DNA of 64,000 bases from Lysinibacillus boronitolerans JCM 21713 = 10a = NBRC 103108 (GTDB lineage Bacteria; Bacillota; Bacilli; Bacillales_A; Planococcaceae): NCBI RefSeq assembly GCF_000772935.1, contig NZ_JPVR01000078.1:124001-188000 (forward strand). Reading direction: 5' to 3'. Positions 55,084 through 63,299 of the stretch are shown here, piece by piece. A program made the position numbers and the translations under genes. The notes below the pieces were generated by a model, which saw only the letters and a program-made list of their open reading frames with translations, had not been told where the DNA came from and did no database searches. Positions within the stretch are counted from its first letter, which is position 1, and each line of letters begins with the position of its first letter.

Positions 55084-55660
55084 TTAATCAAACTTTTATA
55101 ATTTATCATTCTAAGATCTAAAAAACAGTTCATCTTTTTTATAAACGGTACAACTTTGTTTTAAAGATACATCAATTGCTAGAGTTCCTATAATAAACGG
55201 AGTACCTTATGCATCGATAAGAGCATACTCCTACGATTGATTGGGACAGCAAATCCCTCTGTTTATCGATGGACAAAAAATCATGTTTCAGGAATTGGCC
55301 GAATTGGATACTGCAGATGTACCTGGCTGAATCGATGCTTTACAGAAAACAACTTTTAGCAACTACGTATTTAGTGTTACTGATGGATTGTCATCCATCA
55401 ATTATCATAATCAATTTATTTATATTAGAAAATATTGTCTCTGACTTTGTACAAGATATTAATTAGCTACTTTTATAACTGAATTACTCGTATAAAGGGA
55501 TTCACTATATATTTAGATCTGGGATACCATACTCAATATGATCTGCTAATGCTTTTTATTTTGAAGTCATACCCTTGTAGAAATTGCTGGATTTGGATTC
55601 CCCCCCATGTACAGTAGCTTCCATAAATGTTCACACTTCAATAATTAGGAAAGCTTTGTA
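55084..55660. other. Decayed coding sequence
   Basis: No intact gene. One frame holds QIPLFIDGQKIMFQELAELDTADVPG, a TGA, then IDALQKTTFSNYVFSVTDG, which is protein-like; unidentified. A 65-codon ORF at 55269 in another frame has no start site and is not convincing. Confidence 0.35.
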
Positions 55661-55735
55661 AAAGATGTTTACAAACAACTTAAAGTTAGATATACTTACA
55701 AAGTAAACAAAAAATTCTTAAGGAGGTCGAATAAA

Positions 55736-55828
55736 ATGATCGTTATCGTTAAATTGATGTCATTGGTAGCTACAACTTCATTAAAAATGAAAATCACACA
55801 TTCGACCGCATCGGAATGGATCGCTTAA
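55736..55828 (+). CDS. Small peptide, 30 residues
   Basis: ATG, 8 nt after AAGGAGGTCG, a very strong site. Hydrophobic N-terminal half (MIVIVKLMSLVATT), then a basic and polar end. Followed by two tandem terminators, and 138 nt before yrzI. Could be a membrane peptide. Function unknown. Confidence 0.55.
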   Translation: MIVIVKLMSLVATTSLKMKITHSTASEWIA

Positions 55829-55854
55829 GGTTTTTTTTGTAAATAAGCATACCC

Positions 55855-55931
55855 ATACCGCAGGGAGAAGTGTGCCCCTGCGGTATTTTTGTGCCTTTTT
55901 TCACCGTAGAGGAGTCTCTCTGCGGTTTTTT
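55855..55931 (+). terminator. Tandem terminators
   Basis: ATACCGCAGGG / CCCTGCGGTAT (55855-55886) with T-run, then ACCGTAGAG / CTCTCTGCGGT (55903-55926) with T-run. The two hairpins are similar in sequence. Confidence 0.85.
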
Positions 55932-55965
55932 TATTTTTCATGGCACTTTAAGGAGGTGATAATAA

Positions 55966-56112
55966 ATGATATTAAACTTTTTTGCGCTCACGATAACTAT
56001 TACAAAACGTAAGGTCTCTCTTGAGAAAGCACTTCATGATGAATACGTGAAAAAAATCTTTGAAGAGAACCGAAAAAAAATTGACGATTATATTCGTATT
56101 CGTCAATATTAA
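55966..56112 (+). CDS. yrzI: YrzI family small protein
   Basis: 48 residues. FFALTITITKRKVSLEKALHDEYVKKIFEENRKKIDDYIRIRQY matches the YrzI family in order: hydrophobic start, TKRK, then an acidic/basic helix. ATG after AAGGAGGTGAT. Role not assigned. Confidence 0.8.
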   Translation: MILNFFALTITITKRKVSLEKALHDEYVKKIFEENRKKIDDYIRIRQY

Positions 56113-56149
56113 TCTTGTTAATTAAAAAACATGAAAGGTGGGAATTGAA

Positions 56150-56215
56150 ATGTTTTATATGATCAAAAGACGTTATGCAGTTTTATGGCTGGAGAAAGAC
56201 ACAACCACCAGATGA
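56150..56215 (+). CDS. Small peptide, 21 residues
   Basis: MFYMIKRRYAVLWLEKDTTTR, hydrophobic and basic. AGGTGGG, 7 nt before ATG. Followed by a terminator (56241-56265). Together with yrzI and the 30-residue peptide it makes a cluster of small proteins. Confidence 0.5.
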   Translation: MFYMIKRRYAVLWLEKDTTTR

Positions 56216-56240
56216 AGTAATATATAATCTCAGTAAAGCT

Positions 56241-56275
56241 AACCCGTTCTATTCTAGGACGGGTTGCCTTTTTGT
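56241..56275 (+). terminator. Terminator
   Basis: AACCCGTTCT / AGGACGGGTT (one G-U) with T-run. Confidence 0.85.
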
Positions 56276-56286
56276 TTAGTCTTTTT

Positions 56287-56340
56287 CAATTAAATGGCCC
56301 TTTTCATGAAGAAAGACGCTTTCCTTATTTTAGAGAATCG
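56287..56340. repeat. Dispersed repeat copy
   Basis: TTAAATGGCCCTTTTCATGAAGAAAGACGC, TTTCCTTATTTTAGAGAATCGC. Partly matches copies at 47.9, 53.2 and 56.7 kb. Confidence 0.7.
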
Positions 56341-56655
56341 CTCTTTAGTTAAATAAAATTGATTACCAAAATATCATTCTTTTAGTTTTTCCTGCAGAAC
56401 AGTATTCTTGTACTATGCAGCAAATAATTTTGTGATAATTAGTTGATTTACCCATATTGTTATATTATCTGTGATATATCAAAATAAAAGCTCCTACATT
56501 CGACAACTCCTTGGTCAATGTGGATAGAGGAAACACATCAACTCGATTCAATTAACCCATTCTCACTCTTTCACCAACTATAGAGGGTGCTTTTGTAAAT
56601 CAATACTTTGACAATAATGGTAATAAATTTTTGTGATTATTTTACAATTTTTATT

Positions 56656-56752
56656 CCACAATCTTGCCCTTTAATGAAAACGAGCGCTGATCCTTATTAC
56701 AGAATCGCGCCGATTGGTGAAGATCGTTATTGAACTAAAGTACATCGTTAGT
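56656..56752. repeat. Dispersed repeat copy, fullest
   Basis: CCACAATCTTGCCCTTTAATGAAAACGAGCGC, TTATTACAGAATCGCGCCGATTGGTGAAGATCGTTATTGAACTAAAG, then CGTTA. The start is complementary to the middle (CACAATC with GATTGGTG), so it can fold. Ends at the NUDIX gene stop. Confidence 0.75.
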
Positions 56753-57313
56753 TTAAGAAGAACAAAAGGTTAACGCATCGTCTAAGATTAATTTTGAAAG
56801 TTTATTGTCATTAATCACAAATGGTATTTCAGTGGGTTCGACCCAAATTCGAGCAGATGATTCATGTTCTCGGAGAAAAGGTAAACACTCGGTAACATCC
56901 ATTCTAAAAAATGCCTGATAAGCAATCAAAGGATATTTTCCATTTGAATCAAAGGACAGATTTTCTTTATGGCTTACTTCAATTGAACCTATGTATTTAA
57001 TTGTTCCCTTTACGTACCCCTCTTCATATGTTTCACGTAGTATAGCTTCTTCTACTTTCTCCCCTATCTCTACGTGTCCACCTGGATAATTAAACCCTCG
57101 ATTTTTTATTTGTGCTAATAACACTTTCCCATCTTTAAAGCACACTGCATGAACACTCGTCACTATTAAAGATTCTGTTAATTTCAATCGAGGCATCCAA
57201 GTTAGCTTCACATTATTTCCACCCCAGTCGACAAAAATGGTCTGCATATATCTATCCCATCTCCCTGTTAAATGCAATTTATCACCTAATTTTAACTTTC
57301 TACACTGTTTCAA
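56753..57313 (-). CDS. NUDIX hydrolase
   Basis: 186 residues. The NUDIX box GHVEIGEKVEEAILRETYEEGYV (Gly79, Glu85, Arg93-Glu94, Glu97-Glu98, Gly99) is complete. The first 45 residues are an extra N-terminal part, and an in-frame ATG at codon 23 could be the real start. Hydrolyses a nucleoside diphosphate derivative, target unknown. Followed directly by the repeat. Confidence 0.85.
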   Translation of the reverse strand: MKQCRKLKLGDKLHLTGRWDRYMQTIFVDWGGNNVKLTWMPRLKLTESLIVTSVHAVCFKDGKVLLAQIKNRGFNYPGGHVEIGEKVEEAILRETYEEGYVKGTIKYIGSIEVSHKENLSFDSNGKYPLIAYQAFFRMDVTECLPFLREHESSARIWVEPTEIPFVINDNKLSKLILDDALTFCSS

Positions 57314-57634
57314 AAATCCCTTTTATTCAACTAAACTGCATTGATAGCTTAAGTATACTGTTACACAAACTCACATCAAGATTAACATAGAATCCTATTT
57401 TTAATTTTGAAGTGTTATTTAATTAAATGGCCCGATTATGGGACTTCTCTATTGTTACTCAACATTTATCAATTTAAAATGATAATGGAAGCCTCTTTTT
57501 TATTGCGCGGTTAATGATGTTTTTGTTTATTTAAAAAAAGTCGTATACTATGATTTAGAAACATTTAAATGGCACGAAATGGCCTTGTCTGGTGTTTTAA
57601 GTAGTTTAAAATCCACTTTTGAATGACATCTAAA
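57314..57634. other. Intergenic region
   Basis: Only a short repeat fragment (TTAAATGGCCCGATTATGGG near 57420) seen. Nothing coding. Confidence 0.4.
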
Positions 57635-57664
57635 AAACCTCCAAATATTTGGAGGTTTTTAAAC
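57635..57664. terminator. Terminator of multicopper oxidase
   Basis: AAAAACCTCC / GGAGGTTTTT, T-run on both strands, 6 nt from the stop. Confidence 0.9.
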
Positions 57665-57669
57665 TATTT

Positions 57670-59199
57670 TTATTTTACTTCAACTTGACCCATCATCCCA
57701 TTTTCTTCATGTTCAAGGACATGGCAATGGAACATGTAAATGCCCTTATTATTGAACTTCACTGCTAATTTAATTGTTTGACCAGCTTCAACTGACACAG
57801 TATCCTTCCACCCTTTTAAATTTAAAGGCGGTTCTTTCCCATCAATCGATACGATTTTAAATTGAGTGCCATGTATGTGGAAAGGATGTGTCATGCCGCC
57901 CATCATATCAGGTTTATTATAAATTTCCCAAATTTCAGTATCTCCCTGTTTTTGAGTGAAATCAATGCGATTCATATCAAACTGTGAACCATTGATTGAA
58001 ACCATTGTGCCCATACCAAAAAGTTCAAGTTTCTTTGTAACTGGTAAGTTTTTTTCCTCTTCCGTAACACCAAAATCATTTAATTTTTGTGCAATGTTAC
58101 TTGTACTTGCAGCTTTTTGTTCAATTTTAAATGGTAAAAGGGTAATTCCTTCTTCATTTATTAATGCTATATCAGTTTTGTCATCCATCTTTGAAAAATC
58201 CACTATTACCTCTGCTCGCTCACCTGGTGTTAAGGTAATTTCATTCATATCAGTTGGTTGATTTAAGAAACCTCCATCAGTAGCAATTTGTTGGAATGTA
58301 GCTCCATTATTCAATTTAAACGTATAATTACGAGCATTAGAACCGTTTAATAATCGAAGTCTTACTTTTTCTTTACCAACAGTAAGTTTAGGATTTAAAG
58401 TACCATTAATTAACAAAGTATCCCCTATTGTACCATCCTCATTAAGGACTGCTTGATAATTTAATTGCTTTTCTTCATTAAATTGTCTATCTTGGAATAC
58501 TAGCGGAAAATCATTCACACCATACTCATTCGGTAAATTGATTTTTTGCGAATTTTCATCATCAATATAAATTAAGCCCGCTAAACCTTTATATACTTGC
58601 TCTGCTGTAGCACCTTCTGGATGTGGATGGAACCATAGCGTAGATGCTCCTTGATTAACTGTAAAATTCACATCTTCTGTTACACCTGGCTCTAAGACTT
58701 GATGTGGACCGCCATCACCATTACCAGGGATTTCTAATCCATGCCAGTGAAATGTTGTTGGTTCAGATAAATCATTTTTAGTTCTAAACGTTACCGTTTG
58801 ATCTTTATGAATACGAATGATTGGCCCTAAAAAAGAACCATTATATCCATATGACTCTGTTTTAGTTCCCTTAAAAATTTCTGTCGTACCTTGTTGAGCA
58901 GTAATATCAACAATTCCATTTTTAGGTTCAATTATAGGTGGGAGCGCAAGCTCATTTTCCCCAGTTGAATTATTTAATGCTAATGGATTGTTATGACTCG
59001 CATGATCATTTTCCATGCTACTATCATTATTATCCATACCCTCCATGTTTTTCATTTCTTCATTACTCATATTGGAATGGTCCATACCAGACATAGCAGA
59101 ATGATCCATATTTGAATTAGATTCCGATTTTCCCGCACTACATCCTCCCATTATAATAGCGCCTACTAATAATGAAGAAATCAAAAGTTTAGATTTCAT
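57670..59199 (-). CDS. Multicopper oxidase lipoprotein
   Basis: 509 residues. Lipoprotein signal ends IMGGC with Cys20, followed by a Met/His-rich linker (MDHSAMSGMDHSNM) suited to Cu(I) binding. Three cupredoxin domains carry HWHG, FHPHPEG, HPFHIHG and HCHVLEHEENGMM, covering all type 1, 2 and 3 copper ligands. Likely Cu(I)- or metal-oxidising enzyme at the outer face of the membrane, for copper resistance. ATG 59199 follows AAAGGAGG. An in-frame ATG six codons earlier has no spacing. Confidence 0.92.
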   Translation of the reverse strand: MKSKLLISSLLVGAIIMGGCSAGKSESNSNMDHSAMSGMDHSNMSNEEMKNMEGMDNNDSSMENDHASHNNPLALNNSTGENELALPPIIEPKNGIVDITAQQGTTEIFKGTKTESYGYNGSFLGPIIRIHKDQTVTFRTKNDLSEPTTFHWHGLEIPGNGDGGPHQVLEPGVTEDVNFTVNQGASTLWFHPHPEGATAEQVYKGLAGLIYIDDENSQKINLPNEYGVNDFPLVFQDRQFNEEKQLNYQAVLNEDGTIGDTLLINGTLNPKLTVGKEKVRLRLLNGSNARNYTFKLNNGATFQQIATDGGFLNQPTDMNEITLTPGERAEVIVDFSKMDDKTDIALINEEGITLLPFKIEQKAASTSNIAQKLNDFGVTEEEKNLPVTKKLELFGMGTMVSINGSQFDMNRIDFTQKQGDTEIWEIYNKPDMMGGMTHPFHIHGTQFKIVSIDGKEPPLNLKGWKDTVSVEAGQTIKLAVKFNNKGIYMFHCHVLEHEENGMMGQVEVK

Positions 59200-59324
59200 T
59201 ATGTTTCCTCCTTTCATTCTTTACATAGGCACTATAACAAAGAAGTATGGAGAAATTATGGATTTGAAATTAAATGAGACAAATATTAACTACTCTATCT
59301 AAGAAAATTTTGATATGACTTCTT

Positions 59325-59864
59325 TTACTTCTTAACTTTCCAAATGAAAATGATAATGGACATTAATAAGATACTTATTACAATTTTCCATATAAAATTT
59401 ACTTGCATAAAACCATATACGGCTCCAGCTTCAAAGATTAAGGCTGGTATTTTTCCAATAGTACTAGCAAGCGCAAATGTGCCTAAAGACACCTTAGAAA
59501 AAGCACTAGTAAAAGTCACAAGACCTGATGACATAAAAGGTAAAATCCTTAAACTAACAATTATCCAAAATGCATCAGATCCTTCCAACTCCTTTAATTT
59601 TAAAAGTTTAGGGTGCAATACAAACGGTCTTTTCCATTTATTGATTCCTTTTCTATATAAAATAAAGCTAATAACTGCACCAATTGATTCACCGATAATA
59701 GAAATCAGCAAACCGTTGAATACGCCAAAAAACACAAGGTTAGCAGCTGTAACAAAAACACTTGGTAGTACACCTATTATACTAACCAAAGTATTTATCA
59801 TTAAACTAACCAAAATTGCAAATGATCCAGATTGTTCTAGTAATTGAAGTAATTTTTCTTCCAT
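59325..59864 (-). CDS. TVP38/TMEM64 family membrane protein
   Basis: 179 residues with five to six helices. The conserved SNARE-associated/DedA core is GVFNGLLISIIGESIGAVISFILYRKG and LRILPFMSSGLVTFTSAFSKVSLGTFALASTIGKIP. Thought to move lipids or ions; substrate unknown. About 125 nt upstream of the oxidase, on the same strand. Confidence 0.82.
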   Translation of the reverse strand: MEEKLLQLLEQSGSFAILVSLMINTLVSIIGVLPSVFVTAANLVFFGVFNGLLISIIGESIGAVISFILYRKGINKWKRPFVLHPKLLKLKELEGSDAFWIIVSLRILPFMSSGLVTFTSAFSKVSLGTFALASTIGKIPALIFEAGAVYGFMQVNFIWKIVISILLMSIIIFIWKVKK

Positions 59865-59914
59865 GATTCAACGCTATCTTTTTTAACCTATTACTTGCAT
59901 ATAAGGAACTATTG

Positions 59915-60235
59915 TTAATAAACAACAACTGCCTGTTCGCCTAATGCTTCATAGCTATTAAAAAATGCTCCCTTATCCAATGTTATCAATCCCTTACGTG
60001 GATCCATTACTTCCACAGTCGTATTTCCCACAGATAATAGTACCATCGTATGTAAATTTAAGTTTGATGGGACTCACCTGTATCCATCCACCTTCAACCT
60101 TTGGTGATGACTGGTATTCCCTGTCTAATATAATTTGTTATTTCTTTTATTGTACTTCCACTAAAAATTTTTGCTTGTAAATCTAACGTTCTCTCTGTGA
60201 TAAAATTATTAGCGGCTTTGACAATTGATAGTGTC
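59915..60235 (-). pseudogene. C39-like peptidase remnant
   Basis: Minus strand shows LSIVKAANNFITERTLDLQAKIFSGSTIKEITNYIRQGIPVI in one frame and, after stops and a frame change, VMDPRKGLITLDKGAFFNSYEALGEQAVVVY to a TAA. This matches the C-terminal half of C39-family peptidases (YVNDPxKGKVxxDxxxFxxxYxxLGxQAVVV). The catalytic cysteine region is missing. Confidence 0.7.
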
Positions 60236-60240
60236 TACAT

Positions 60241-60285
60241 AAAAAAAGATGTTCAATTTGTCAAAATCGACTCGTCAAACATCTT
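60241..60285 (-). terminator. Terminator of ccdA-resA
   Basis: GATGTT / AACATC outer stem with inner TTTGAC / GTCAAA, T-run on the minus strand. Confidence 0.75.
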
Positions 60286-60375
60286 ACGGAGAAGATAAGT
60301 TTCTTCTGCGGAATCAATTCTCGCAGTTTCCCCCTTTCATCCCTTTCATTTTGTAAATGTAGCAACTATAATTAT

Positions 60376-60909
60376 TTAGTCTGGTAGAATTAGTTCCATG
60401 TAATTCTTTATATCTTGTTCTTTCATTTCTCCAGTAATTATTTTTTCTATTTTCCCCTCAGAATTAATAAGAACAGTCGTTGGTAATGGATTGATATTAT
60501 ATGCTTCCATTACACTTTTATTTTTATCTATTAAAACCGGAAAAGTTAGCCCTTTTCGGTCGATATAATTTTGAACCACGAAGTCGGATTCTGCTATATT
60601 TATAGCTAATACCTGTATACCTTTTTCTTTATATTCATTATAATATCTATCTATAATTGGAAATTCTCTTTCGCAAGGTTTGCACCAAGTCCCCCAAAAG
60701 TTTAAAAAGACGCCTTGTCCTTTGTATTCTTCCAAATTATGTTTATCACCATGTATATCAACTAGAGTAAAATTTGGAGCATTGTCCCCTATTTTTAAAA
60801 CTTCATTTTTATCTTGCGTTAAAGTTGTATAGACTGTGAAGAATATTGCCCCAAATAATACAATTAATATAATTGAACGCATAAGAAATCTTCTCTTTTT
60901 TTTATCCAT
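60376..60909 (-). CDS. resA: Thiol-disulfide oxidoreductase ResA-like
   Basis: 177 residues, an N-terminal membrane anchor (11-30) and an extracytoplasmic thioredoxin domain with CKPC active site (Cys76, Cys79) in NFWGTWCKPCEREFP and a cis-Pro loop NPLPTTVLI. ResA reduces heme-binding cysteines of apocytochrome c; it could also serve another exported protein. Located downstream of ccdA, which supplies its electrons, 39 nt apart. Confidence 0.9.
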   Translation of the reverse strand: MDKKKRRFLMRSIILIVLFGAIFFTVYTTLTQDKNEVLKIGDNAPNFTLVDIHGDKHNLEEYKGQGVFLNFWGTWCKPCEREFPIIDRYYNEYKEKGIQVLAINIAESDFVVQNYIDRKGLTFPVLIDKNKSVMEAYNINPLPTTVLINSEGKIEKIITGEMKEQDIKNYMELILPD

Positions 60910-60948
60910 AATTAAGTTATGCTCCTTCCTCTCTTAAATGATGTAAAA

Positions 60949-61659
60949 CTAAAAACCAGTAAACCCTCCAAAAATCGGTGTTAAAAACGCAATAATTTTA
61001 GTCATCATATCAAAATACAATAAAATTCCCATAACAATCATTATTGCACCACCTATTTTCATAAACAGTCCATTTTTTCTTTGAAGAAACTTCATTTTTC
61101 CGATAAATAAAGACATTATAAGGAAAGGTATAGAGAAACCTAGCACATAAAATAGCATGTACAACATCCCCTTCCCAGGATCAGACACTCCTAAAGCTAT
61201 TACTCCTGCAAGAATTGGTCCAGTGCAAGGTGTCCATCCTGCTGCGAAACCCATTCCAATAAGTACCGAACCAAAATATCCTTTGGGCCTTTTTTTAAAA
61301 TGAATCTTTTTTTCAGATTGTAAAATATCTATTTTAAAAAAACCTAGAATAACTAATCCAAAAAAGACCATGATAATTGCTCCAATTTGTCTTAGGAACT
61401 CTTTATACTGAATAAAAATCTGTCCGATAAAAGAAGTTGAAAAACCTAGTGCCATAAAAATAATAGAAAAACCAAATAAAAAAAGCAGGGTATGTATCAG
61501 AGATTTTCGCCTCAAAATCCCTTTTTCTTCTTTTAGTTCATTAAAGGATATTCCTGTTACATAAGATAGAAAAGCTGGATACAATGGTAATGAACAAGGT
61601 GATACAAATGATAATAATCCAGCACCAAATGCAAGAAGTAAATTTAATTGTTCTAACAA
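60949..61659 (-). CDS. ccdA: Cytochrome c biogenesis protein CcdA
   Basis: 236 residues with six helices. The two redox cysteines lie in VSPCSLPLYPAF (Cys22) and GWTPCTGPILAGV. CcdA carries reducing equivalents from thioredoxin across the membrane to ResA. First of a two-gene operon. The next genes include a copper oxidase, so a role in copper-enzyme maturation is possible. Confidence 0.93.
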   Translation of the reverse strand: MLEQLNLLLAFGAGLLSFVSPCSLPLYPAFLSYVTGISFNELKEEKGILRRKSLIHTLLFLFGFSIIFMALGFSTSFIGQIFIQYKEFLRQIGAIIMVFFGLVILGFFKIDILQSEKKIHFKKRPKGYFGSVLIGMGFAAGWTPCTGPILAGVIALGVSDPGKGMLYMLFYVLGFSIPFLIMSLFIGKMKFLQRKNGLFMKIGGAIMIVMGILLYFDMMTKIIAFLTPIFGGFTGF

Positions 61660-62013
61660 ATACGCTCACTCAACCTTTCTATAGTCAGTTTGAAAATAAA
61701 GTATAGACTATAAATATGGAGAATATATGCATATGCTGAGTTATATGGAAATGTATTGTTGATACCTTTCTATTTGATCATTAATTTAAATTAGGATTAA
61801 AAATAAAAATGAGCCGTGTTTCAACTATAGAAACACAGCTCATTTAGCATAGAATAAATTTTTCATTATATTCCTGGGTTTAAAGCATAATCTAACAAGA
61901 ATATTAGATAGGAGTCAGACATATATTGATTTTAGTATTTCATACAAACAAAAATCTATTATTCTATTCATGATGGAATTTTATTATAAACAGAAATTTT
62001 CTATAAAGATAGG
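61660..62013. other. Intergenic region with hairpin
   Basis: One perfect 13-bp hairpin (61810-61823 with 61831-61844, one mismatch) with T-run on the minus strand. Nothing else seen. Confidence 0.5.
61801..61844 (-). terminator. Terminator, minus strand
   Basis: ATGAGCCGTGTTTC / GAAACACAGCTCAT, A-run at its left edge on the plus strand; it would end transcripts coming from the right. Confidence 0.7.
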
Positions 62014-62289
62014 ATGATGACAATTATTGAAAAGTCGGTTCTTGCTATGGTTATTTTACGTGTATTGTCTGGGAGTATTGAAGTAAGTGCTGGATTGTTG
62101 ATGCTAAAGCTGAATAATTTAGAAAAAGCATTTTATATTAATACAATGCTTGCTTTGGTTGGTCCAACAGTTTTAATCGTCACGACGGCAATTGCATTAT
62201 TTGGACTAGCTGATAAAATTCCTGTGACGAGAATCATTTGCTTATTTACGGGTATAACACTAATTATTCTTAGCTCACATATAAAGTAA
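62014..62289 (+). CDS. YqhV family membrane protein
   Basis: 91 residues with three helices. LRVLSGSIEVSAGLLMLKLN, KAFYINTMLALVGPTVLIVTTAIALFGLA match the YqhV/DUF2619 family, of unknown role. Start ATG 62014 or 62017. Confidence 0.82.
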   Translation: MMTIIEKSVLAMVILRVLSGSIEVSAGLLMLKLNNLEKAFYINTMLALVGPTVLIVTTAIALFGLADKIPVTRIICLFTGITLIILSSHIK

Positions 62290-62302
62290 ATACCAAAATT
62301 CA

Positions 62303-62336
62303 CCAAAATCATACAAGTGTCAGAATATGATTTTGG
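62303..62336. repeat. Inverted repeat
   Basis: CCAAAATCATA (62303-62313) and TATGATTTTGG (62326-62336) with a 12-nt loop, without a T-run; weak terminator or other structure. Confidence 0.5.
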
Positions 62337-62695
62337 CGAAAATATTAGTAAGTAGATTGATCATAACAACCTTTTGAACCCAAGTTTTCTTCTGTATCGA
62401 ACATTTATTTTATAGCATGATTCCATTCATTTGTTAAACTCTTTTATGAATCATCAGTCCATTAAAAAAATAATTATTCTGTAGCGTGTGACGACGCTGC
62501 TTTTTTTTATGTATAATTAGCCTTTACTTACACAAATTTATATTAAGTGTTTCGCACGCACTTATACGGTTGTGGCGTTGGTTGACCGTCACAACCTCCC
62601 TCAATATGCGTTACATTACCTCATTAACCCATTTTTAAATTCTATTCAGATTTAACATTGCACTACAAGGTATTAGTAAAGATGTTCCTCTCTCT
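62337..62695. other. Gene-free stretch
   Basis: No gene or repeat supported in about 360 nt upstream of the methyltransferase fragment. Confidence 0.4.
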
Positions 62696-63139
62696 TTGAT
62701 TTTTTCTGTAGTTAAGGAACACCTATTTCCTTACATAACTCAAATTTCCTGCATCCTTCCTTATATATTCAATTTTTTAGAAATGGATGCTCAAAAAATG
62801 TCTTTTGCCGATGAATCATTTGACTATATTGTAGCTAGTTTAATTCTTTCTATGGTTCCTAATGAAAATAAATGCTTTGAAGAGATGATAAGAGTTTTAA
62901 AGAAGGATGGTAGAATTCTTATCTTTGATAAATTTGCTCCTAAAAATCAAAAACTAACGCTAACAAAAAAATTGGCAAGGCCATTTATAAGTATGTTAGG
63001 AACAGATATTGGTCGAAGTTTTGAGGAGTTGTTTAAACAAAATGATCAAAGGCTCAGAATTATAAGAGATGAATCTGTTATGTTAAAGGGTATGTATAGA
63101 TATATTGAAGTTCTTAAACTTTCTGAAGGGCATATTTAA
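62696..63139 (+). pseudogene. Truncated SAM-dependent methyltransferase
   Basis: 147 codons. From about residue 30, MDAQKMSFADESFDYIVASLILSMV and EEMIRVLKKDGRILIFDKF match motifs II-IV of class I methyltransferases (Methyltransf_11). The AdoMet-binding glycine-rich motif I and the first helix are absent, and the preceding 30 residues do not resemble them. No ribosome site. The gene has lost its 5' end. Confidence 0.75.
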
Positions 63140-63194
63140 CGTTTTGGGAAACTCATCAAGAAGCTCAAGCATCTTATCAAGAGTTTAAAAAACA

Positions 63195-63226
63195 ACAGTC
63201 AGCCACCATGAATTGGCTGATTGTTG
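63195..63226. terminator. Hairpin
   Basis: CAGTCAGCCA / TGGCTGATTG with short loop and weak T-rich tail; between convergent genes. Confidence 0.5.
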
Positions 63227-63299
63227 TCTTAGTAATTGAATAACCTTATAAACGTTGAATACCATGTAATATCGATTTAAGTCTCCCGTGATAAATTTG

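Larger units (their letters stand above)
56216..56655. other. Gene-free stretch
   Basis: Only a terminator and one repeat copy (56287-56340) found. Confidence 0.4.

Noticed and set aside
55269-55466. 65-codon ORF in the decayed region
   Set aside because: No ribosome site; an alternative frame has more protein-like sequence broken by a TGA.
47151-56752. Integron-like cassettes: palindromic repeats at the 3' ends of GNAT and NUDIX genes
   Set aside because: No integrase is visible, the repeats do not show the attC core sites, and other copies are not next to genes. A MITE/REP-like element explains the data better.
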